From Acridotheres tristis (lineage: Eukaryota; Chordata; Aves; Passeriformes; Sturnidae): 64,000 nucleotides of DNA. The notes beneath the pieces were generated by a model. The model had not been told where the DNA came from and did no database searches. It worked only from the letters and a program-made list of their open reading frames with translations. Positions 26,501 through 39,600 of the stretch are shown here, in pieces. Numbering within the stretch: position 1 is the stretch's first letter; each line of letters begins with the position of its first letter. Location of the stretch: contig CM072884.1 in assembly GCA_037013685.1 (NCBI GenBank), forward strand, positions 744,001-808,000, read 5' to 3'. A program made the translations under genes and the position numbers.

Positions 26501-28313
26501 ATGTTTTTGGAAGCCACATGGTAAAGGCGAATGGTGGGAAACCCACCTGGAAATCCATGGCCTGGGAAGAGCCCTGCAGTACCAAAGGGTGATACAGGGC
26601 ACAGTTCAACCCAGCTGGAAGCAGATTTTGGCACGAGTTCCAAAGTGCTGCAAAACTTATAGGCACTTGCCCAACCCCTACTAAAAAAAAAAAAAAAAAA
26701 AAAAAAATAAAGCATCCCTCCTACTTCTAGGAAAATGTCAGGCTGCTCTGCTTGCAACTTTGGTTTTCTGCTGAAGACTAAGGGGATGATACCAAAGCCT
26801 TACACCCACCTCACACCTAAACACTTCAAGGTAAGTGTCAAAGCTCAGTGCGTGGGCAGGTCCCACAGACATCACATTGCTTTATTTTGTGATTTTCAAG
26901 ACTCCCTCACACACCTTTCTGAGAGTCCAAAGCTAAGTTTCCTCCTGGCTGGCTGGCTTGGCAGGTGTGACACCTCCTCTTGGGGCTGCTCCTGCTCTGT
27001 TCCTTCTTTCTAGGAACTTGCTGTGATTTTCCTGATCTGTGTTTCCACCTGGCAGGTGGAACACCTCAGCCCACGGATTTTAGAAAACGAAGGAGATGTT
27101 TGTGTTGAACTGCAGAATAAAGAGAAAAAATAACCCTAGCTAGAGAGCCAAAACATGAATGTGTTGGAGTCAAGGATGACACCATCTCCTGGCCCTGTTT
27201 CCACTGGCTCTGCTCCAAGACCACCCACTTTCAGTTCTTGGTCTACATGATTGGCCAGCACCCAGCTGAATTGCTTTAAACCTCTAGCCCCTTTTTTATC
27301 CCCCCCAAAACCTCCACCTGACAAATAGTTTTAAAATTCCCATCAATAACTCTGCAGTTAATCATAACAGTGAAGGCAGGTTCCCTTTTCTCCATGCATT
27401 TGTGGACCTGGAAGGAGCCCAGGTAATAATTCAAGTTTTGTCCATTCCGGTGGTCCAGGGCAACCTGGAAATGAAGCTCCCAGTTTTGCTGCTTCCCCAA
27501 AATTCCACCGAATAAACAGCAATTTTCCCAAAGTCTCCACCTTAATATGTGTGTTGCAAAACCTGTTTGAGGGATAAAATCCTAAAAGAGACTGCAGCAA
27601 AGGCAAAGGGATATATTAGCATCTCATTAGCATATTGCGGTGACTTTGGCATATACAGCTGCCTGATTGCAATTAAAAGTCATTTCTATTTCTGCTTATG
27701 CACACTCAATGCATGATCAGATAGATATCATCAAGATTCCAAACCCTGTGGTGACTTTGAAACAGCTCTAAGTTGTTTGGCTACCCCAGTGTTCACAAAA
27801 CTTGAGACCTGTAAAGATACCTGGTCACTGGAACTGCAAACACACACCTACCAGGAGTCTTATTACTGGTTTTGTATTATTTAATATATCTGATATATAA
27901 TATAACTCTGCATTCAGAACAGGTATGACTTTATAGGATTAAACCTCCTGAAGCTGCTGATTGATGAGGGCATTTCTCATCCTCCTCCTGTTGGCTATTT
28001 GATGAAGGCTCTCCTTCAGCTTTGCAATATTTTAACCACAACTTTCCACTTTCTTGGAGTGCTCCCTGTGGGCAGGCAGAGCCAAACACAAAAAGGGTCT
28101 TTTGAAAGTAATGAAGAGCAATATTAACTCTTTTGGCATTAAGAATTCTTTTAGTCTTAAGAAAAGAACAAAACCAAATGAGTTCTGAGGTGACTTTTGT
28201 TAACACAGTGCTGTTCTACATACTTGTCTAGAACTGGAACAGAAAAAGTTTCCTGGTGCTTATATTTTACCTGAAGTCAAGTTTCTGCAGAGAGAACAAT
28301 GTGAATTAGAGAT
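17506..28313. other. Intergenic gene-free stretch
   Basis: No gene or transposon is recognised. It includes a CA-rich microsatellite (about 23436-23462) and a 25-nt poly(A) run (26683-26707) with no recognisable retrocopy upstream. An A/T-rich block near 27610-27760 shows dense short motifs such as TGATTGCAATTA and could be a conserved element, but I cannot test this. Confidence 0.6.
26683..26707. repeat. Poly(A) tract, 25 nt
   Basis: An uninterrupted run of A. No upstream sequence resembles a processed gene or SINE, and I see no target-site duplication. Confidence 0.95.

Positions 28314-28370
<57 letters not shown>
28314..28370. repeat. (GATA)n microsatellite, about 14 units
   Basis: An uninterrupted GATA/ATAG tetranucleotide array, likely to vary in length between individuals. 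Confidence 0.98.
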
Positions 28371-31300
28371 ACAGCTGGCATATGGACCTTCAAGTGCAGG
28401 AAATTAATGCCAACTCAGAAACCTTTTCCTCTCCAATTTCCTCTGCTAATGCACATGAACTGGTTAGAGTGCACAATTAGAAAGAGGCTGCCTGTTTTCA
28501 ATTAGGTCAGAGGAGAGGACCTGCCTCTTTCCTAAATGAATTGCAGATAAAGCTTCCCAGGAGTGGGCCTCCTTCTCCAGGGGCTGGCATAAATCAGGGA
28601 ATGCAGCAGCAGCCTGCAGCATGACCCCAGGGAAAGCAGGGTCCAGCCTGCCCATGGGGCTCATCCTGCCCAGGAAAAGCATCCTGGCTTGTCCAGGAGA
28701 GTCCTGTCCTCCTTTTCCCACCATTCCCTGTTTGCAATGATGAACACATCTGGGTCTCATTCCCTGCCTTGGGTCTGATAGGGGCTGGGGGGAGGTGCCC
28801 CCTCTCTCAAAATCCTTGTCAGGAACATGGAGGTGCTGGAACAATCCGAAGGGGAAGAATGAGTTATTTTTGTTGACAGGATTTCAACAAGTAACAGTTC
28901 TGGCTAATTACACTGTAATTGATTTGGCATGTTAATACAGACTTCCAGAATCTCCTTACTTTCTTGTCCATTACAAAGGGATTTTGAACTCCAGGCTGGT
29001 TTGCTTTAAAAACAGAAACACAGCAAATAAAATAGAGCAGTTGAAGTAATTTTCTAAAGCCCCTCAGGCCCAGGGAATAACAGTAACTGCTGGAAAACCA
29101 GATACTTCCATAGGAGGGGTACTCAGGGAAGCTTTAGGAAAGCAGATGACCAAGGGAACTGGGCACTCAGCATTAGCTGAGCCCTAGCAGTCACCAGGGA
29201 GATTTTTCTGTCCTTTTAATGTTCTGAAACTTTTGGTTCACAACGTTTTTTTCCTTGATGATGTTTAATAGGAGAGAAAATAATTCTGCATTTGTATGGG
29301 AAACGAAACCCACCATTTCAAGTCTGCATTAAGGGGGATTAAAGTGCAGCCTCACCCCTTCTCTTCCCCCACATGCTTCAGAACTGGGGCCAACTGGTGC
29401 TTCAAACTAATGCTGGGAAAAAGATTTCCTTCTACCCAAAATGCTCTAAAATTGTCCAGTCCTTGTTCTGCAGCATCTGGCATTGGTCACTTCTTGGAGT
29501 CAGGCTGCAAAGGATGAATTGGAATCTAAAGGACTGGGATCAAAAGCTCTGCCTGTATGAGCACGTATTAACATTTTTCCCTATAAATCAGGATCTTTAG
29601 AGTGCAGTGGAAGTCCCATGTGAGCACCTTGAGGTGTTCAGCCTGAACTGCAGGGACAGGAACACTGTGAATGCACAAAGTCACAAAACAGCTAAATCAC
29701 CTCAAACACCTAGGGCCAGGACTCTGCTTTCCTCTGATAAACAATGTATTCTGAGAGATTTAAAAATAAGGCATCCCAAAAGCCGATTTACAGCATTGAC
29801 AGAGAACTATGATTTTAGTGTGACACCATTACAAGTGGTACAATGTGCTGATTTACCTTTTTCCTTAACTGGCTCCATCTCCCAAACACTCCCATTTCAT
29901 TTGTAGGAAATCTGTGCCCTGAAGTGCAGAAGAAGCTGCAGCTCAGAGCCCTTTGGGGAGACCATTTACTGCTGCAAGGCCACCACTTATGGAGCTGACC
30001 CAACACTGATTAAGGGATGGATCACACTCCATGGGCTGCTCCATCTCTCACTACTGAGCACTCAGCATCTCACACAAACAGAATCTCTGGAAATGATGGA
30101 TGTGAGGGACAGAATCAATGTTTGGGAGGTTTGTGTGGCTCCATAGCTACATAGCACCCGTGTGCTGAGCACCACTGCTAGGACTCTCTGAAAAAGAATT
30201 CAAAGTGTTTCTCAAAGCCTTGAGGATGCTCTGCAAGGGGCTGGATTGGTGATCTCTAATTTTTCCCTGGAAAAAACAATGACTAGACATGTCCCTCCAA
30301 ACCCCATGGCGTCGTTATGGCAGTGGGGTGTGTGTGGTGAGGTTTGATGTATTTATTCTGATATAGCACTGATGGAAAAACCTCCATTCAAGGAAATGGG
30401 CTCCAAGCCAGACCCACAGTGAGGCCTTGTCTGGAGCTGTTACTGTGGTGGTGGATTCTGTAACAACTGTATCATAAAACACTTTACAAAAAGAGTCATG
30501 AACTCCGGGAAAGAGTAAGGCTTATATATTCTGTTTAAACAGAGAAAGTTGCTCAGTGACTTGGCAGCCAAGCACGACCCCCAGTTAGGGGGAACTGAAG
30601 CCAACATCAGAGAAACCATAAAAGCAGAGAGTTAATATCAAGGCTCACATCTTTCCAGCCTGTTACTGACTATTTTGAGTATTTCTGAGCTGGATCTAGA
30701 GCTGGATAAGGGGCAAATGAAAGGGCTATGTGATGAGGGTGACAGCCCCCTGCATGCAGACATGGGGGCACAGGTTTGTGCAGGCTCTGCTTGAAACTGC
30801 TTTTCTGGGGAAATCGATACCCAAATTCCCCTTGACGTCAGTGGGGCCAGAGTTTCCCTTTTTTGTCTAATAAAATGTCAGAGGGTGAAGTGAAGTAGCT
30901 ATCGCAGAAAGAAAGAATGCAAATATAAATAGAATGGGGGAAAATTAATAGCTGACAACTATTCCTTCCTTGTTGCATGGAAGATCTGGAAATTATAAAA
31001 AAAACGCCCCACATTTCTTTGCATTCTGTAAAGAATAAATTAATCCCCAGGTTTCTGGTTTTGGATGATAAATAAATGTCTGAATAAAAGGCAAGAGAGG
31101 AAATGAGAGGCAGGAACACATAACTTTTCACTCAGAAGGGTCTGAATCTTGGCTAGGACAAGGCAACAGCGTAAAATCATTTTCTTGTATTCTTGAGCCA
31201 AGGTTTGATGGAATGGAGGCTTTAGTGACAACATTGCCTTAAATAAATGCCTGTCCTGGCCTCTAATTCCCACTCCTGAGAAGCAGCACACTGGGTCTGT

Positions 31301-34300
31301 GGAGCCATGCTGTAAACAGGCTCAAACAAGCCATCAAGTTTAGAATAAAAGTTCTGCAGGAGTGTTGAGAAGTTGCTGGGAAGGTGGTGATGCCATCAGC
31401 TTTGGCAAGGGCGTGGACCCAGTGACACCAGGATGCTTGACCTGTCCTTGCATGTTCCTTGGATTTGCCAGGAGAGATTTGTAGCCCTCCTTGTCCCCAT
31501 CCTCCTGACCACAGAGACAGGGCTGATGAGAGCAGCAGGTTTGGGACACAGCCCTGCACAAGCTGTAATCCAGCTCAGGACGGCCTGGCATGCAGCTCTT
31601 TCTCCTCCTTTCCCCGACCTCTAAATCCTTCCTTTTCCTGTGCTGTGCTTTCTTCCTCCCCCATTTCTCCACCCACCCCTAATTACTTTTTCTTCACCTA
31701 GCCCAGCTTTGCCACCTCTGCACCCAGGCTGGTGTTTCTGACGCTGGGCTCTGGTAATATTGTCCTCACCTGGATGTGCTAACCTGTGCATCCCTTGACT
31801 CCGAGGGATTCTCTCCAGGGGTCTGTGACTTCTGGCCACTGCTCACTTAACACCTCCTTGGCCACCTGCAGAATCCAGCTCTGTTCTGTAACTTCCCTCA
31901 CCTTTATCTGTCCTTATCTCTCAGGGCCAGCAGCTTCTCATGTCCTGTCCAGTATTTCCTGTTCAGTCACCTTAACTCCAGGGCTCAGCCAGTGGCCTTG
32001 TCAGCTGCCCACAGCTCTGAAAATAGAGGAAGGAAGAGGAAGATGATGAGATAACACTCCTCAGTCATTCCCTATCAGCCTGGGAGACTGCCCTGAGCTG
32101 TCCCCACAAACACTGGGCAGAACAACCACCTGCAGAGTGGTTTTGCAGGAGAAGTTTGGGTGGTTTAGTGGCTGCAGGATGAACTTGGATCAGTAATGAT
32201 CATCTGCTGAGAAGGAAGCACCCGGTGGTGAGAGGTACAGGCAGGAGCACCATGAATTAACAAAAATAATCATTTCACACTGCTGGGTCGAGTTGTGATG
32301 ATGTTGGCTGAGAAGGATGGGAGGTGGAGACTATTTTAAAAAGAACCAGGTCTAAGAAACAAGACCTATGGGGAAAACATTGAAGGAAATGGAAGCATTC
32401 GGGCAAAAGAAAGGAAAAATGAAGGAAAAGATGCTTAAAATGCATAAAAGGAGGCTGCACAGGGGCAAGAATGAACTGCTCTTTCATGTGCTCAGGGCAC
32501 AGAGGAAGCATTAATGGCCTCAAGGGAAGATCTAGGTTAATTGAGAGGAAAGTTTCCTAACGAGCTTTGGACAAAGATCGGGACCAGCTTGCCTTGGAAA
32601 ACCGTGGAAATTCCAGCAGGGAAAGTTTTTGAGAGCAAGCTGGAGTGACATCTGTCAGGGGGGTTAAGCCCATCTGATCTTGCATTAAGCTGTGGGATGG
32701 ATCTGCTGAGGACCCTTCCAGCCCTGTCCTCAGCCAGCCCAAGGAATTTCCCACAGCAAGAGGAGAAATTTGCTCTGTGCTTCCTCCTCATCTGAGCCAG
32801 CAGCAACCACCAGAGGAGAAGCTGACGGTGGAACTGGGGATCTGTGACAGGAACCTGTTTGTTTGCAAAAGACAGACAAAGCTCTGTGTCACTGAACCCA
32901 CTAGAAATCCTACAGGAGGAGCAAATTTCTTTGCTTGCAGTTTTCAGGCTCCATCCAGCCAGCTCTCAGATCAAAAATATCCCCACAGAAGATTCTGGTG
33001 TTGTCTCAGTGCTAAGTCAAGCTGTATTTGGTGGGTTTTTTACTGCCTTCCCTTTAAATTCTTTCCATCCTTCTGCTCTTCTCCTTTTAGAGACACCAAG
33101 CCTTCCCCTTCTTTTCTTCCCTTTGCATCCCATCATCCATCCTTTTATATCCAGGTTTTCATTTTGGGAGGGGATGCCTGGTGACACGTAGGTATTTCTT
33201 TCAATAACTGGAAGCAAAAAGCTACTTGAACATGCACATTCAGAAAGATTTAATTCAAATCAAACCAATACTATGAATGACTAAAAACTCCCCACAAGCT
33301 GTAAAACATGCAACATATGCAGGCAACCAAAATGACTTAGTGTTAGTCATGGTTGTGAATGATGCTTTAGGTGGAAAATTGTGAAGAGGAGCTTAAAATA
33401 AGTGAGTGACATGAAAAATAGGTGAATGAAAAATAAGATATTTATTCTTATACTGTCAGGTGCTTCAGTTTGCAGAGTCCTGAAATTATGCAGATGAACT
33501 CTGCTTAGACTGGGAAAAAAAAAGCCACAAAAATCAGCTACAAAGCAGTTAATGTTCATGGCAGATGCTCCGTTTGTTTAACAAGTACTTTCAGGCTTTT
33601 TTTTGCCTGGAGAGCAGTGTCTCTTTTTTAATGTAAATGGCGAGAGTTCTTTAAGAAACAACAAGCTAAGCAGCAAAGAATAAAACATATTTATTCTAAA
33701 TGGAAAGGCAATTACCTCAGTGATGTTCCCCCGGGGATAAAAATCTACATGCACTGCTCAGTGGAGCTCCAGTAACCACTTTTGAGAGTTGTCTGCATGT
33801 AGAATTGAGTTGGTTTTAATTGCTTGTTGAATTACCTGGGTTTTAGCCCGCAGCCCTTGCAGCTGTAAATTGGTTACAAGCTGAAGTGGGAAATGCTGAG
33901 AAGTTGTAGGTTTCAAAATAAACCTTTAAAGCGCTTTCCTCTACGTATAAGGAACTTTCAATTTGACTTGGTGTTCTCCCGTTGGAAAAAAAAAAAGGAA
34001 GAAATTGCTGGGGATACACCATTCAAACACCCAAACAGATTTTTCATTCAGGTTTTTCCAGACAGAGGAAGAAGAGCTTTTGGATAGTTTTGACTTAATT
34101 TCCACCTATCAGAGGCAACGGATTGCCTCAGTGGTGTCTCCAGCTAACAGGAAGGAACAGATTCACACCCACAAGAACTACTTGTGTTTGAAAACTTCTG
34201 GCAAATGACAAGATAAAGCGGGATTTTTAAACGGGTGGATTTTCTTGAGTTTACTGAGAATCTTGGTTTGGACGCTAAGAATTCCACTCTGATCCCTGTT

Positions 34301-34906
34301 GTGACTTCTGGGGAAAATAACATTTTCAGCAGCACCAAGAATGCAATCCTGGAAGCTGGTCTGGAGGAGAAATGGTATCCCCACAAAACGTCAGTAAGTT
34401 GAAAGGAGCTACTCGAAGCTGAGCTGAACTTGACTGGCTTGTACAGCTCAGTGACTGAAACTCCCTGCAGAGCCCAGGGCAAACCAGCACAGACTCACTC
34501 AGCAGGTCCTGGAAGGGAAATCTCCTTTGCTGCACCTCGCACATTCCTTCCTTCTCTGGAGCCTCCAAGTGCCCTGCCCTGCTCTGGAGCTGTGGTTTCA
34601 CCCCAAAGCTGCTGGGATTCTGCTGCCCAGCAGGACCATTACCCACCTCAAACACCCAAGAAAGCTGAGATTCCACCACGTTTGCTGCTCACAAGCAGCA
34701 AGGTTTCTGAAGTGCCTCCGAGTGAGCCCAGCTCTCTGCTGGAGGAGCAGAAATCCTGCACAGAGAGCCTGCACACATCAGGCTGTGATGAGGAGCACCG
34801 TGCAGCAGGAACACCCTAAAGCTGGATCAGGTGTTGAGGTCTGGGCACTGGAGGGGCAGCCAAGGAAATCAGAGTGTCAGAGTGCTGCTGGCTGTGCCAA
34901 GGAAGC

Positions 34907-34936
34907 ACACAGACAGACAGACAGACAGACAGACAC
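34907..34936. repeat. (CAGA)n microsatellite
   Basis: About seven uninterrupted CAGA/ACAG units. Confidence 0.95.
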
Positions 34937-36569
34937 TGCTGGCCTTGCTGTGTGCCCTGACACCTGCAATGAGGACTCGGGAAGGAGCGGCCCAGTCAGC
35001 ACATGAATTACATCACACTTTTATTTTCCTTCTCCACAGCAGATTTTAACTGGCTTTCTTTTTTTTTTTTTTTTTTTCCTCCCTGTTATGATTCAAATAC
35101 CAGGCTGAGGAGGTCATTCAGAGGAAGGATTTGTTCTGTGCTTGGCTGGCTGGAACCCAGCTGAAGCTTGGGGCAGGACTGTGCTTTAGGAGGCAGCCAA
35201 CACACAGAACACAGTGAGTACATGTCCTGCACAGAGCTGGGGCCTCCCCTGCCCCTGTTCCACAGTGAATTACCCTCTGCAGGAAGGACACAGGGGAAGT
35301 TTTTCTGTGTCCCAGGTCATGAGTTCTGCTTTTCTGGGGCTGATTAAAACCTCAGAGGCTGCTGGAAAGTCTCCCCCTGGCTCAGACGGAGCAACCTTGC
35401 AGAGAGCACAAATACCTGATGGAAGGATGCAGCTGCACGTCAATGTTTGGAGCAGGGATGGGATCCAGGCTCACATTCTCATTTCAGTGCATCACTGACA
35501 GAATTCTCACAGGAGACAAGGGAGTACAGGGGGATTTCCTCCGCAGAAGGGTCTGAGTGCCCCATCCCACGTCGGGCACCACACGTGTGCTCTCCACTCT
35601 GTGATGGATGTGGAGCTCCCAAGCGCCTCCTGCTCTCCATCCACATCCCTGCTCCGAATCCAGCTCTGCATGCCTGCACAAGTGTCCCTGTGGAAGTGCT
35701 TTCAAGCCCTTGGCAGCTGTGACATTGCAAAGCCCAGCTCAGCCGCAGGGCTGCTGCTTTTAATGCAGAAAGGGGCACCGAAAAATTCCTCTCCTTTCTA
35801 GTTTTGTCTTCCTTACAGGAAGTTTTTGATATGGCTTTGGTCCAGCTGGCTCTCTGAGGAAAGGACAGTCTTTCCACTCATAAACCTGCCGTGAACTTGA
35901 TGATTTAAAAAAAAAAAAAACCACTGACAAAGTTAAACATGTCAATTGTCAGTTGGTTTAATGAGAGCAGGGAGGGGAAAGAGGTTGTTTTAGGCATGTG
36001 AGACTTCTTGCTCTTAAAAACAAAATGGAAACTTAAAACCAAACAGTGCTGCAAATGGGCCCAAATGATCTCTGCAGGCAAAGGGATTGCAAATAAAGAG
36101 GGTTGTTTTAAGGACTCAGTAAGTAATGAAGTCCCCCTTTAGGCTGGGCTGATCACAAGCAAATGAATAGTGACTCCAATTTCAGAGCACAGAGCCCCGG
36201 GAAGTCACAGCCCTGCCCGGCTGGCCTTTAAAGTACTTGAGGCTTCTCTGTGAGAGTTAATTTGAGGACAAAGGGAATAAAATAGGAAGCACATCACTTT
36301 GTGGATGTGTGTCCTTCTGTTACAGAAATCATTCTTCCACAGGGAGGAAAAAGGACTCATCTTCACTGGCGCAGCAAGGCCTCTCTGCCAACACTCTCAC
36401 AAAGGGTCTGAAGTAGATAAAAACCTCCAAAATCTGTCCAGCTCATCCCTACCTTGAAATGTTTTATGAGGAATGAGGACTGGAGAGAGCTCTTTGCGGG
36501 GGAGCCACATAAAGGAGCGTGTAGTGCTGCTGCCTCCAAAAAAAAAAAAAAAATTACTCCTGGGGCTGC

Positions 36570-36618
36570 TTTTGGTGTTGGAAATACTCATTTTGGTGTT
36601 GGAAATACTCATTTTGGT
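36570..36618. repeat. 21-bp tandem duplication
   Basis: Two adjacent identical copies of a 21-bp unit containing GGTGTTGGAAATACTCA, followed by a truncated third copy. They lie just after a 16-nt A run. Confidence 0.9.
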
Positions 36619-39600
36619 CTTGTGCAGTAAGCACAGATGGACTGGCAACAAAAGGAATCTGGCTGTGACTGCAGTGCACCTCAGTGGATTGGCAGGGAGG
36701 GATTTTGAGTGGCAGAATTAGGGATTTATTGGGATGTGAGCATCTGAAACAGGAAAGGGCAGGAGTCCCCAAAAGGAAGTGATGCTTTTCTCACAGGGAA
36801 ATTGAGCACATCAAAGGGAACCAGAGACCTTGGAGAGCTTGGAGATCTTTCCTCCACCACCCCAGCAGAGCCAGTGCATTCCTGAGCTCCACACAATGCA
36901 GACCTGACCTCATTTTAGCCTCTCCTCTGAGGCAAACCAGCTAATTGCATCTGCAAGTCCAACTTGAGGCAGAGAATTTTGTACCCAGATTACGCAATAA
37001 TTCAATTGAATTTCAGTTGAAGAGAATTCCTAGAGTAAATAAAGTTATCTAGACATGTAACAGGAACTCAGGATGAGCACAATGTAGAAATTGGTTGTGT
37101 TGAGTGATATTCCTGGATGTTTCTTAGCTGTACACTTATGACAAAGATGTCTAATCTAGTGACTGAGGACTCACATCAATGTCTTCTCAAAGTGAAGGCT
37201 GATACTAAGAATTTGCAACCCATGGAAAGCAGAGAAAAATGGGCAAAAATACAAAATGAGCAGACTGACAGGAATTTGTGGTAAAGCCAAATTACTATGA
37301 GTTCTATTTTATTTTTGCTCTGCTGCTGTACAAGTCAGATAAATGAGGGAAAGCCATTTGTGCTGGTCTGTGTGCACGTAGAGGTGTTGCTGTGCATGTA
37401 CTAATGTACAAAACTCACCCAGAACCTGTTTCTTCTCTGAATCAGCAACCCACAAGGCTCAGGGCTAAGTGCAATTTCTATTGAAGAAAAGGATAATTAC
37501 AGTTCATTAGTAGATTAGGCACTCAGCTCTCTTTAGAGAACACCCTTCAGAGCACTGCCTTTGCTTGCTCTTGAAGCAAGGCAAAATCAGGCTTAAAAAA
37601 AAAAGAATAACCAAAAAGCTCTGTATAACTCTAAATGCCAGTAAGGAGAAGAAAAACACTTTAAAGCCTAAAGAAATCCTCTTGTTCTTTATATCCTGTG
37701 GGTAAAGCTCTGGACTCAGAGAAGCCAAAGGCAAGGCTCCCACTCATTTTAGCAGGGCCAACATTTCAACATGCTTTGTGAATTCTCAGCATGTATGACT
37801 TGATCCCTTCCAAAGAGATTTATAGCAAGCAGGAGAAGCTACAACTCCATAAAATGTTGGTGTGTGCACATGAAGTGAATTAGCAGACACAGAAGATTTT
37901 GACACTTAAAGTCGCGTTTGCAAATGGAGCCCTTTATCAGCTTGAGCAAATGCAGTGCAGTAAATCCAGATAATTCCTGGAGAATTTCTGAGCCTGTGGT
38001 TTCTGTGTTACACCCTTTGCCTGCCAAGAGCCTGACTCTGCAACCAGCACCAGTTCTGTCCCAGCAAGGACCTAAGACCACATCCCTGTGATGCATTCCA
38101 GGATATTCCATTCCCACTGTGTTACCTCCACGGACAGCAAGGGTAGATGTTAAACCTGGAACTTTTCTGTAGGGAGCTCAATTGATTTTCCATACAGAAA
38201 AATGCTCCCTATACATTGAAATGCATGAGAATCACACACCTGGGTACAAGGCAGAGTTTTAAAATATCCTGCCATGAATTTTACATGAAGAGGAAATAGG
38301 ATTGAAGAAGTCTAAAAAGTCAAACTGTGGCTTTTTAAACAAACAGGCCAGCTTTAAATTAATGTATCTGGGATTCCTCTGGTAATAAAAGATAGAGATC
38401 ATGTTGACTGTGCTGCACAGATGGACTAAAATTAATCTTGGAAAAGATTTTTAAGCAACCTAAATTCCCTCCTTCCCCACCATGGGCTCAGAGCCGTCTG
38501 GGGCAGCAGTGGGGCCATGGGCAGGTTAAATATCCCAGCTGATAATAAAGGTATTAATCTGAAGTGCTGCCTGTGCATTTACCTCAATGCTCATGAACTG
38601 TCAGGCTGCAAAAGCAAAATGTTTTATTTCATTCCAAAGCAGACTCCCATAACCTCAACTCTCCATGTTAAGGTGGTGAAAGGAAAACATGATGTGTATA
38701 AACCAGGCTGTCTGACACCCAAAGGCAGAACAGTCTCAGCCTAAGGGTCTGCCACAACTCTTGTACTTGGGGCTGCAACTAAACTTTTCAACTTCAAAGA
38801 AGAAATAGTTTTGAAAACAGGAATAACCCTCCAAATGATGCTGACACAAGCTAGCATATTGACTTCGCATATTTCAGGAACATTTCTGGACTTTTCAAAG
38901 CAGGATTCGGAGTGCTGGGAGAAATTTTCCGCCTCCATCCTTCAGGCCAAGGCAGCATGGAGAGTGTCCCAGTGCCAAGCAGAGGGGCACGATGGAATTA
39001 GTCAGGGGAAAGATTGATTTTCCTCTGCCTGTAGCAGATAGATTTGCTAAGATCTCAGAGCTATTGGAACAGAATTCCTAGCACTTTAACAGTCTAGGTC
39101 ATGCATTATGTACACCATACTCCCTGGCATGTTTGACACGGGATTAAAAGGAGCAGTAGATGTTAGAAGTTGCTGACATGAACAGGATGTGCTGCAGATG
39201 GCTAAAAGGCATCAGCAAGAGCTTGGTTCTTATTGACCACTGGGGTCTATCTGCCCCCTTTTTTTTTTTTTTTAAGCACAGTGAAAGACTTTGAGAGTTG
39301 AGCAAAGCTTTCAGCCTAATCAACACTTGGGCCGTGACTAATCAATCATTAAATGAACAAAACTATGAGGGCAAGAGGAAAAAAAACTTTTAGTATTTGC
39401 AAGCAGTGTGGAGGGAAGGACTGTCCAAACTCCCAGCACAGGGATGTTTGTGGGATGAGGCAGCAGGGCAGCTGTACCTTATATCCAGGGTGTGGTAACA
39501 TCCACACTTGGAGGCTCTCCACGAGCTCACCTTGCCTGTCCACAGGTGAGTGGAGAAGGAATGCACAGAACAGGGTGGGGAAATGTTCTCCTTCCCCAGA

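Noticed and set aside
26480..26710. Poly(A) run as the tail of a processed pseudogene
   Set aside because: The sequence upstream matches no gene or SINE I recognise, and I see no flanking target-site duplication.
28314..28370. Regular array checked as a CRISPR-like structure
   Set aside because: It is a simple GATA microsatellite with no spacers, in a vertebrate genome.
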